A stretch of DNA of 64,000 nt. Source: Dendrolimus kikuchii (lineage: Eukaryota > Arthropoda > Insecta > Lepidoptera > Lasiocampidae). The stretch spans positions 6,339,001 through 6,403,000 of the forward strand of contig CM034398.1 in the NCBI GenBank assembly GCA_019925095.2, written 5' to 3'. The notes under the pieces are model-generated. The model saw only the letters and a list, made by a program, of their open reading frames with translations. It had not been told where the DNA came from and made no database searches. Both the position numbers and the translations under genes were made by a program. Positions 13,901 through 25,900 of the stretch are shown in pieces. Every line of letters begins with the position of its first letter. Positions within the stretch are counted from its first letter, which is position 1.

Positions 13901-16900
13901 ACGCTCGAACGCAGAACGCTCCAACGCAGAACGTTCAAACGCGTGACCGCTTACTCTCTGATACCACCCTAATAATAGTAAAAAAATGTGTTTAATTAAA
14001 ACACTGTTATGTTATTTGAAAGTTGCCTCATATCAAAAAAATATCTCATTAAAGTTACATACATACATACATAACTTCACGCCAGTTCCCTTGCGAGGTA
14101 GGCACGAACAACAGAGTGCCATTTAGGCTTATTCTTACACACCTCACTTGCCTCTTTGACATTCATAACTCTTCTCATGCAAGCTCGTCTGTTCTTAAGG
14201 CTCCTGACATCATCTGATTAAAGTTTCTTGTAGAAAATGTATATTTATTTAATTTATTTATGGAGACAGAATACTATTAAATAAAACAATTTAAGTATGT
14301 ACTTCTCAAAATAAACCTAGCAACAATTAGTGCTTTTTTTTCGTTAAAATAACGGTGTTTTAATATTATATGTAAAGCATTTTATTGTATTCGAAGCACT
14401 TATGCCAACTTTTTAAAAAAGGCTATCGTTATTTATGTTTTGTTACCTTTATGGGGCAGTTCTGGCCAGTGTGCGAGCGAGAGGTAAGACGACACCATTA
14501 CTAATCCCACCAAAACAACAATGATAAAGTTTATGCTATAGCTTAAACTTAATACATGAATGAGGTAGTATTGGACATCAAATTCAAAAGTTTTTATTCA
14601 AAATAAGTTCTACTGTACAACACTTTTAGAAGGTTATACATGTAAGCAAAATTTAAATATACTTCCTATTCTATGTATAACGCTTCGTAACGTGTTATGA
14701 CTGTTTAAAGGAGAAGAAGCGGCACGAAACTCCTCACCAATAGGTCTAGCAAAAAAAAATTTTCGTCATAATTATTTATATATCTCGGGCTCTTAAAAAA
14801 ATACACATAGAAGTTGTATTACAATTATTTTTAAAAGAATTAATGGAGTAACAAACAGTAAAATATTGTTACCGTCGCAATAATGACATACTAAGAATTT
14901 ATACTGCAACAAATCTTCGTAGATTCCTTATCCTATCTTTTTTTAATGCTAGGAACCGATATCACACATGATGTATTTGGTCGCCCAGTACCTCCAGCTC
15001 GACGACGACGACGATCTAGAAGATATATTGTCGAGTCAAACCCGGGACACCTCAAACGTCCACCTCAAGAACCAACTGAACGCCATTATGAACCGGTTGT
15101 GTGCAACCGAAAGACTGGCAGTTGTTGCCATGGTAAGAGATCGATTCTTTTTACAAGCTTTTATTTAACTTGCAATGGATGTACCTATGTATGTATGTAT
15201 GTAAGGTCGGGTAGAATCTTGCAAGTTAAATTTGACCAACTTCCCGGTTTCCGATTGAGCTGAAATTTTTCACGCATATGTATATCGCGTGACAATGCAA
15301 TAGTATGATACCATGGAGCTGATCTGATGATGGAGTCGGAAGATGGCCATAGGAACTCCTGTACTAAACAAGATAGACCCGTCGTGTTTGGGCTCGTTTT
15401 ACTTCTCTTGGCTAGTACTCTGCTGCAACATGATATCCAGGATCTCAAAATCTTGTATTTAAAAAACTTTTTAGAAAAACAAGCAGATGGCCAATGGAAA
15501 GTGCGTAACGTCGCCGATAGACGTTTGCAACACTAGGGGTCCGATTCTGCTATTACTATCAGAACCGCCAGACACTCTTCTCAATCGTAGATTTGTCGAT
15601 TTCAGTATTCTGTTAATTCCAATGGTGTGCCCCTGGCATGCCACTCTATCTTAAATATTTATAAGTGAAAATTTAAATGAATCCGTAGACAAGAACAATA
15701 AATGATATATCCTTTATGCAAAACCTTTAGTTTTATTTTATTTATTTTTTTTATTGCAGGAGTTCAGCACACAGGCAGACGGCCCACTTAGTGGAAAGCG
15801 GTTACCATCGCCTATGGACATTTGCAACACCAAAGGTGCTACAAATGCGCTGCTGCTCTCTTAAAGGAGACTGGAACCTGGTCCACTAATGCCGGAACAC
15901 AATACTAGATTGTTATGGCGGCATACTCTAGACCAGGGGTGGTCGCCATCCAGTCGAGCAAATACTCTACCACCTGGCTGTGGATTGTTTAGTCGCCTCT
16001 TACGACAGGCCGCCGGGCCGCAGGAAATTGTATTCTTTCTCCGTTTCTGCACGGATAGAAAAATGATAATTTCTATAGATAGTTAAAAAAAAATGATAAT
16101 TTCTCTGCTGAAAGATCACACCTCTTCACTTGTTTAGTAATTTGTTTAATGTTTTCTTTTTCTTCGTGTATTATCCTTGCAATGTGTCACTAAAACTAAT
16201 GTCCTAGATTTAAGTATTTATTGAATTATTATGACTGACATTATTTACATAATTGTGTTTGCGGAAAATATAATTTAAGTTGTTATTTACGCTATCTATG
16301 TAAATATTTTGGTTTCAGGAAGACCCTGGCCTCACAGATCTTACACCAGAATCCAAAGCGAAGAATCTCAAAGTACAACTATTGATACAATCCTATGAGG
16401 CTTTGGTTGCGTATAAAATAATGCAGTGGAACCCAAATACCACTGGACTTGCAGACAGTGTCTATCGCTTGTATAGAAATTACTATAATATTGTAGAACA
16501 GACTAAGGTATTACTTATTATCAATCTATACTATTGTTACAACCGAGGCGCCGACAAAGACAAATTCCACGTACAGTTTTGTAGAAGCACATTTATTACC
16601 CGTCGGCATTGGAACTAATAACATTGAAACTATTGAAATTCTTTTATGATCGTCTTCTTTTGTTTAATTATTTATTGTCATACGTTTCTAGTCAGCAGCC
16701 TATTGTTCTACTGTTTACGGCCGCTTGCGGCTGTAATCATTAGCCAGGTGTTACGGATATAAAGTACAAGCTGGTTCTAGGAAATTTGGTCCACGTTGCC
16801 GGGCGGGCACATTGCATTTGTGCAGTATAAAACGATGGCCTGATTTAGGAAGGGGGGGGGGGGGGCAGTAGAGCGAAAACCACGATCAAGGCGAGACGTG

Positions 16901-19900
16901 TGTACATTCGGGAATCTATTAGTGACGGACTGCGCGTTTTATTGAATTACGACCTTCTGCATTACGTTTGGACTTGTTGTGTTCGGTTATATTTGTACTT
17001 GTGTTATACGTGTTTGTATAGTTCGAATAAACTCTATAGTAATTCTAATGGCATTTTAATTCGAGTCCTGCAATTCATAATACTATAGTAAATCTGTAAA
17101 TGTTTCGAGTGTTTACAATGCGTTTGAAAAATCAGGGGGGATAATTCCGACCAGGAGATTCCGAAAATGCAACTTTTAGAGTTTTTGTCTGTCTGTAAGA
17201 TCACGTGAAAACTACTGAACGGATGTAAATTAAACTCGACGTAGAGCTAGCTTATATCCCGGTGCGTAACTTAGGATGCTTTTTATCCCTATAAATAATG
17301 GCGTTTCTGTGGGATAGACGAAAAAACGAAAAGATGGCGCCGCGATCGCATCTCTTTTGGAAACTACTGAACATAATACTAGCTTATAACTCGCTTTAAC
17401 AGTTAGGATACATTTTATCCCTATAAAGGACGCCATTTCCTCAAAATAATCGGATTAGCAAAAAAGATGGCGCTCCAATTGTGATGTAGACAACCATCGC
17501 TGTAATTCAATAACAAATACGTTGTCAGGTTGCCCACATGCCATTCGTTACGTATTAGGTACTTCAAATCAGGTTTGGCTGTGACTTTCTATGTTTTTCT
17601 GTGCAGTTGTCTACACTATATTGACTTAGTTCTTAGTTTAGTAATTATTTTTTATGTACGTAACAGAGAGCTACTACTACAACTACCACCTAGTATATCT
17701 AGTATGTAATAATAGGCATTATTTTTTGACAGACAGCCTCTGTGATTTAGTTGGCTAAGCCATTGCCAGCCTAGCATACTGGAATGTAGTCTCGGTTCGA
17801 TTCATAGTAAATTTCATAAACAAACTTCCAGTTATTTACTGTGGTCTGGGTGTCTAGGATCATCGCTTAAGTTGTCTGCTGTATATTACCCATAACAACG
17901 TGACTTATTTGGTTTCGAGTTATACAGTCTTAGCGTGTCGATTATTATTTTTACATCCTCTATAACTTGGTAAAAATGTGTAAATTTAACATGTTAATAA
18001 ACATTTAAAACTGCAATTACATTTTGTCCACTTAAACGACGTCATATTGACGCGCTTACTGAACAAAAATGCTGACGTGACCGTGATATTGGCATTTCGA
18101 AGACTGGTACAAAATACCCACTAAGTTCAATGTGGTTGGTAATCTGAACGTCTAGTTGATTTCCACATTGAGTAATTTTGAAAATTTCCTCAATTTAATG
18201 ACATTTGGTTATTGCATCTTGCCCGTTATCACTATTAGGTACATTTCAGAGCTTGATTCAATTTTTTATACCCCAGAGAATATTTTTATACCTACACGTG
18301 AAAATGTTATGATCCTTCATAAAACTTTTTGGGTGAAACATCCTCAATTTGTGGAAATTTGCGGTTTTGAATTTCGCGTGTGTTCTTAATCTTAACACTA
18401 TTCATTAAAATGTTTGATTAAGTATAATAATAACAGCCCATAACTGTCCCACTGTTGGGCTCAGGCCTCCCATAATAGGGGGAACGGTCAGTATACCCGC
18501 CATGCTTGTCCAAGGCGGCTTGGCAGGTTTGACACATCGGTTATCTCGATGTGCAGATTGCATCACGATGTTTTTCTTCATCGTTGTTAGCACGTGGTAA
18601 TTGTAACAATATGCACATTAGGTCAGACAACTGCCTAAGAGTTTAGGACGCGTGCGCTAGCCATTACGCTACCAGAACTTAATGAAAATGATTAAATAGT
18701 ACAAAAATAATAAAACTTGACCCAGATGTTAGTTTATTACATGCATGTTTATCCGTGCAGGAACGGAGAAAGAATACAATTTCCTGCGGCCCGGCGGCCT
18801 GTCGTAAAAGGCGACTAAACAACCCACAGCCAGGTGGTAGAGTATTTGCTCGACTGGATGGCGACCACCCCTGGTCTAGAGTATGCTGCCATAACAACCT
18901 TGTGTTGTGTTCCGGCATTAGTGACCAGGTTCCAGTCTCCCTTAAGAGAGCAGCAGCGCATTTGTAGCACCTTTGTTGTTGCAAATGTCCATAGGCGATG
19001 GTAACCGCTTTCCATCTAGTGGGCCGTCTGCCTGTCTGCTGAACTCCTGCAATAAAAAAAAATAAAAAAATGTACCTAAGCAGTGAATGCTTGAATACTA
19101 AAATGTATGTTACTGGAGTAATGTGGTATTATTAAAGTACTACAAATTAGGTACCCTAGCAATGAAACTACCCCCTTTTTTGACTGAATAAAACTTTTTA
19201 TTTCTAGACACCAGCAAAGTCAAAAAAAGGCAATAAATCAACTGCAAACGATACAAAAGAAGGCCGATCGCAAAAAAGTCAGAAATCTCAAGGGGAGAGC
19301 GGCAAAGCTCCAACAAAACTGAACAATATGGTAAAAGAAAAAGTGGGACCATTTAAACCTCTGCCTTGTTTATGGGATATGAAGTTATGTTTGAGGATTT
19401 TGCAGTTGCTGTACAGGTAACATAGTAAAATTTTCTTAAGTTTTCGCGACAAGTATACATAAAACTACGTTTTAACGGTTTTAAGCGTGGTAATTTATTT
19501 ATTCTATTATCTATTATTCCGACGTTTCGGCCACTTTTCAGTAGCCGTGATCACGGAAGACCGAGATGTTAAGTGTCAATGAGTATTGTTACGGTTTTAT
19601 TTAGCCTACTGCCAACTTGTTCATTTTAATTATTTTGTTTTAATTTTGTTTATGGTTATTATTTATTATATGGGAGCGTAATCTAATTCACCACTGCTTC
19701 TAAAATTACTTTTTTGGTCGGTATCAACAAATAAATTTAATTTATTTTGATTGAATACAAATCCTTACAAATTCAACTACACACCTACTTCAGACCATTC
19801 AACAACTTGAATTAATTTTGATTTATAATTTATTAACAAATATAGAACAACTCGTAATAGGCGAAAACTTTAAACGCTCGTTCCCAAAAATGCAAACTTT

Positions 19901-22900
19901 GAGGATATTTCTTTGTTTTACTGAGCGTGTATGTATGTCACAAAGTTTATGTAAATTATTATAATATTTTTTTCTATCCGTGCAAGTACGGAGAAATGTC
20001 CTGCGGCCGGGCGGGCTGTCGTAAGAGGTGACAAAAACACCACACAGCCAGGTGGTAGTGTATTTGCCTGGTCTAGACTATGCCGCCATAACAACCTTGA
20101 GTTGTGTTCCAGCATCAGTGGCCAGGTTCCAGTCTCTCTTTAAAGAACGGCAGCACATCGGTAGCATAGTAGCACCTTTGGTGTTACAAATGTCCTTTGG
20201 CGATCGACACCGCCTTCCATCAGCTGGGCCGTCTGCCTGTTTGCTGAACTCGTCCATTAAAAAAGATTGATTTCAATTTATTCGTATTTGTAGAATTGTA
20301 GTTTTTTTTTTAAATGAATGTTGAGAGTATAAAACACAAAGTAAAGAGAAAGTTATTTGCTTTAACACAGTGAAGAGGTGGTATGGTCATCGACACCCGA
20401 GCACAATTCGCTCCGAGCCCGTCGCGATTTCCACCATTGGGCGTTGCGCTGTGTCCTCTCGGCTCTCAATAACGATTTAGAAAAAAAAGTTGTAGGCACA
20501 TATGTCACGAGTATAGCTGTGGTTATGTATAACAGATGTATCTGCAGGTGAGTTGTTGAAGATTATTTAATTGGAAGATTATAATAGTGAACACCTTATC
20601 ATCGTACTCCCCGACAACTGGGATTTCATTCACCAAAATGGTGATGTTTAAATTACCCGAATCATAGGGCTTTCTCCCTAAACGCCTTTAGGCGTTCATT
20701 TTCGTCCGATCCTAGTGTGAAATGCACTTAAATATTGAAAAAAAAAGTTCTATAATAAAAACAAACTATGAAAAAAAAAATATTTTAGAGTAACCCAGTT
20801 GCGTTAGCGTGTTAAGTATTTATTTCTGATAATTCTAAATGATTTTTATCTTATTTATATATTACGACTATGTATTTACTAATATAAATATTAAAAATAA
20901 TATATGTAAAATACCTATTAGGGACCGGTTCGTATATCATACTAACCATTCATTTGCCTTACTATCGGTTAAAATTTGACATTACCTCCATATAATTAAT
21001 GTCAAAATTCAAACCATGTTTGGGTGTGTAGTGAACGAATAGTAAGGATGTAGGAACCAGCCCTCAATCAAAACATTGAACTATACGAACGAATGAATGT
21101 GTCTAGTAAACCATTCATTCCTTCGTAGTTAGCTGGCATTTTTTTAGTTCTTTTGTTGAGTATGAAAATGAGAAATCCTTTTCACAGATTTCGGGATATG
21201 TGCACTTTCGATGATGAAACAGCACTGTATTGCGTCGATGTCTTCAAAGCTTGCCTTAATTTAATACATTCCCCTAACTATTCGTTGAAAATAGAAAGCT
21301 GTTTGTCAAAAATAGGTACGTAATAACACTTATTTTTAGCTATCTGTGAGTTGCATAGTTATTTTTGCTAAAACTAATCGTTAGAATCGTTTTCATCAAT
21401 GTCCTGCGGCCGGGCGGCCTGTCGTAAGAGGCGACTAAACAACCCACAGCCAGGTGGTAGGGCATTTGCCCGACTGGATGGCTACCACCCCTGGTCTAAA
21501 GCAACCTTGAGTTGTGTTCCGGCATTAGTGACCAGGTTCCAGTCTCCGTTAAGAGAGCAGCAGCGTATTTGTAGCACCTATGGTGTTGCAAATGTCCATA
21601 GACGGTGGTAACCGCTTTCCATCAAGTGGGCTGTCTGCCTGTCTGCTGAACTCCTGCAATAAAAAAAAAGAATCGTCGTGACTCGTGCCTATTCGTCGGA
21701 TTGTGTACTGTATGGTACAGCTATTTTCCTCGAAACTACTGGACTTATATAGATAAATTTGATAGTACGATATATTCCATAGGTGTTACCGCCACCCACT
21801 AAGGGTTGAGAAAACATCACACATCGACGTCGGACTGGTATTGAAAAATCCATACTTCAATACTAATGTTATAAATGCGAAATTATCTCTGTCTGTCTAT
21901 AACACTTACACGAAAAAACTAAGCGACTTTTTATTGCTGAAATATGGTATGTAGTGTCAGTCCGAAAAGGAACATAGAATACTTTTATCCTGGAAAAAGG
22001 GATAGTATTTTTATTGGGATAGTCGGGTTTCCGAAGCCAAATAACGTCTAGAAAAAAAACCTATGTTAATGTTTGTCCTCTAATGGCTGGTTCCTATATC
22101 TTACTAACGGTTAATGTCAAATATTTAGCAGTGGTAAATGAATAAATAGTTGACATGACTTTGTGGACTCTAAGAAATAAATAAATATAAATAATCATTA
22201 CTATTCTATTTCTTAATAGTGGATCAAACAGATTCAACAACAGCGGCTTGTATAGCGAAAATATTAGTGAATGTTCATAATGCGCTCGCGCAGATCGAAA
22301 CCGACGCGACGGAGGAAAGGGACGCCGTTGCGAAAAAGTTGTCCGCGTCCTTAAACGGATTAGCTAACATGCTATTGGTGATACCCGTCCCATCCTGTTT
22401 GGAAATGTGTAATGTAAGCTTAATTTGTTATTATTAGGATTGCATCGTCATTTTGGCAATAAACGGACTTTTATAAAAATGCCTGTTTGTCTATGTATGT
22501 TACAACTATTATTTTTATTCACTGGTTTTAAGCGCCGTATTTTATTTGATTTTTATTTCGACGTTTCGGCCACTCTTCAGTAGCCGTGATCACGGAAGAC
22601 AAAGATGTCAAGTCTCAATGAGTAAAGTTGAGGTATTATTTAGCCTATCTTCAAAGTTGTTATTTATTCTATTATCTATTATTATGTGGAAAGAATGCAC
22701 GATGACAGAATGACTAAACAGATATACAATGCAAAAGTGGATGGATGCAGAAGTCGTGGAAGGCCACAACACACCTTCCATGATCAAATTGATCGTGTAC
22801 TAGCAGAAGGTGATGTCAGGAGCCTTAAGAACAGACGAGCGTGCATGACAAGAGCTATGAATGTCAAAGAAGCAAGTGAGATGTGTAAGAATAAGCCTGA

Positions 22901-25900
22901 ATGGCGCTCTGTTGTTCGTTAGGGAATTGGCGTGAAGTTATGTATGTATGTATGTATCTATTATTATCTAGACCTAATCTAATTTACCACCGCTTCGCAA
23001 CGTAGATTTATTAGATGGTCGCGAAAACTTCAGAAAATACCAAAATTCATTGGGTTTATATGTCGTTTCACATCGGTGTAATGAAAATGCATTAATAATT
23101 ATAATTAAGGAGCTACATACTTAAACACCTAAAAGTCGTGGTGGCGTAATGGCTAGCGCACGCGTCCCGAACTCAAAAGGCGCGGTTTCGAATCCGGAGC
23201 AGAACACATGCACCACTTAGGCAGTTTTCTGACCTAATGTGTATATTATTATAATTGCCACTGACAACGGTGAAGGAAAACATCGTGATGAAACCTGCAC
23301 ATCGGGATAACGATGTGTTAAACCTGCCAAGCCGCCTTGGACAAGCGTGGCGGGTATACTATCCGCCCCCTATAGGGGGAGGCACAAGCCCAGCAGTGGG
23401 ACATTCATGGACTCTCATACATAAATGGAATTATTTCGCTTGCGTATTACAATAATAATATGAATGTTTCGTATGGTATGGTATTTCTTTTATAAAAAAA
23501 ACTTTTATATAAAAATCGGTCTTCACTTGCCAGTGGGACTTAAAGCCCGAGCTCCCGTGGTTAATTTTCCAAAGATAGGAATCTCCTTGTGATACGATTA
23601 TCATTATTAGTGCAGAGCAAAGATCTGTTACAGTTTTATATTTTGGCAAAATTTTATAAACATTGTTTCGTTTTTGAAGGCAAAATAAATAGTGTTTATT
23701 GTCGAAGTCCCTTGTGAATGAAGACAGACGGCCCATCTTGCATTGGAACGTAGTTACGAGCTGATATTGTTGGAAAAATCTTTTGAAGAAGAGATTGTGT
23801 GGCTCTAGTTCGCCATTTTTTATTTAAATACTGAACGCAAAATTATATTCTGTACAACTGGAATATTAGAATATTTTGTCTATATATACTGTTACGAGTG
23901 CGTGACTCGAATTAAAATGCCGTTGGAATTACTATAGAATTTATTAGACTACACAAACACCTATAACACTGGTACAAATATAACTGGACACAACCAGTAC
24001 AAACTGCACGATTCAAGAACACGTGCAAAATCCGTCACATACAGCTTATCGAATGTACACACGTCTTGCTTGTATCGTAATCGTCGCTTGACTGCCTCAT
24101 CCCAGTTCGGGCATCGTTTTATACTAAACTGTACAATACAACAATAGACCGCGTGGACTAAAGTTTCCGAGAAACCGTAATCCGCACACCTGCGGCCATA
24201 AACAAGTACAATAACAATAGGCTATTGTCTAATTGCAAATTTTAAACACAAAGTAAACAAAAGAAGTCCAAATGCGGGAAAGGTAATAAACCAGATGTGC
24301 ATTCACTTTGTCGGCATGTAACAATACTATAAGGTTTTACAACAGGTAAAACTCCCTTGTATAGGATCTAGGCCATGGAGAGGATAAGGTGGGCCACCGG
24401 AACTCTCACTCATCGTACAAAACAGAATTGACTCAAGGGTAACTGTTTCATGCCGATGTTCTGTGAGAGCGTGGTATCATATAGAGCCGACCCTAAAAGC
24501 TAGATTATAATTCCAACACGGCTTTGACACGTACAAAACACTGTCACAGACACAACTAATTTCAAATAAATAATATATTTCTTTTAGATCATAATAAAGT
24601 TCGAAGACTTCATACGTACGAGTAACTTAGACTGCCTGTCGTTGATTCCTTCAATATTGGCCGCAGGTTGTAGAGAACAACAGGAAGCCCAGTTCTTGGA
24701 CGATTTGCTCAGGAAACTTTTAATCACCTTGGGTGCCATCGACGTAAATATTACAGTTTTATTACTTTTATACTTAAAGCTGATTTATACTGATCCAGCT
24801 ACTCACTTCAAATTCGAAGGAAGCCAGTGCTGACTTCATGCTGGCATCGTGTGAATTGATTTAAAGTTAGCACAGCGCTAAAGTTAGTAACTGGATCGAT
24901 GTAAATCATCTTTAAGAATTACTTCATCCAAAAATATTTAGTAGCAAAGCTTAATTAAAACTACGTTTTAAAGGTTCTATGCGTGGCATTTGAAGCAAGG
25001 CTTATTTTGAATGAAAACTTGATTTTGTTTATATTTCAATGAACAATTGCAAAGAAACCATAAAGTTAATCACAGATGTATTAAATGATTAAATTCTCTG
25101 CCCAAAATAAGCAATATTAGTGTATTAACAACAAGTTTAACAATTATGCGAGTTGATTTCACCATTGGAATGAAACACTATGAAATACTATATTTTTTCA
25201 TTTATCAACTTGAGTGGCTTCTAAGAGGCATATAGATTAAAGAAACCTGAACTATAAACATACTTGTTACTAAAACAATCGACTAAAGAACCAAAAAGAG
25301 CAAATATTGTTGTTAATATTAATTTTTTTTAAATCTGTATTTGAATTTCTGCAGCCGACGTTCTGTGTTCTAAATATTTGACAACCTTAGCCACAATCAG
25401 CTGATTCAAATAGAAGCCGCCATCTTATTTCTTAGCCATTATTTAAATCAGGTCTTATCGTTCTTTAATTTTGACAGTTGGTGGCTTAGCAATACCTAAG
25501 TATATGCCGCCTTTTTGCTTTAATAATGAGTTTGTTATCTTGAAAATTAGCTTTTTTAACCTTGAAAAAATAATTTTATCGAAATGTGTGAATGTGTTTT
25601 AAATGATACCACCGTTACTCGTTTCAATACAATTATTTTTTTTAAAGGTTATATAAACTCTTCTAAAATTTCAATTTTCAAGATAACACCTTATTGAAGC
25701 AAAGGCGAAGTCATCATTCTTAAGAAACGTTCCTAAGTAAGTTTTTAAATATATCGAAGGAACCAGAGGAGGATTCGAATGAGGCGATAACAGACTTCCC
25801 CACAATCGATTGTACCACCGGCCATACAGTGTTGATACATATATGCCTACATGTCAATACGCGACTTGAGTACGTTGAGCGTCTCTTGAACAGGGCCCGA

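Larger units (their letters stand above)
12607..13970. mobile_element. Outer TIR element of a nest (TAA duplication)
   Basis: Left end 'gggtgctgtcagaca' with 'gcggtcacgcgtt'-like sequence and right end '...taccaccc' are inverted over about 60 bp, sharing 'gtcacgcgtt' and 'ctgcgtt'. They are flanked by TAA on both sides. A 3-bp TWA duplication and GGG-starting TIRs suggest PIF/Harbinger (inference). No transposase frame is seen. It contains the element at 12677-13227. Confidence 0.6.

Noticed and set aside
15185..15448. 87-codon minus-strand frame over repeat N
   Set aside because: The second copy (46103-46438) has a related frame, but no start, domain or homologous motif is convincing; it is better explained as repeat sequence.
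16361..16363. Lysine in SKAKN of exon 10 as the monoubiquitination site
   Set aside because: It aligns with a later conserved segment; the RDxLxxxxRK context in exon 5 is the proper match to human K523.
18679..19015. Open frames over the tail-sharing SINE (also at 15861, 21399, 28691, 39421, 40423, 59416)
   Set aside because: The same 'peptides' recur wherever the SINE occurs, on both strands, with no start or splice context.
23135..23220. Second possible tRNA gene
   Set aside because: Also a SINE head; the body downstream is shared with the minus-strand copy at 18422-18680.
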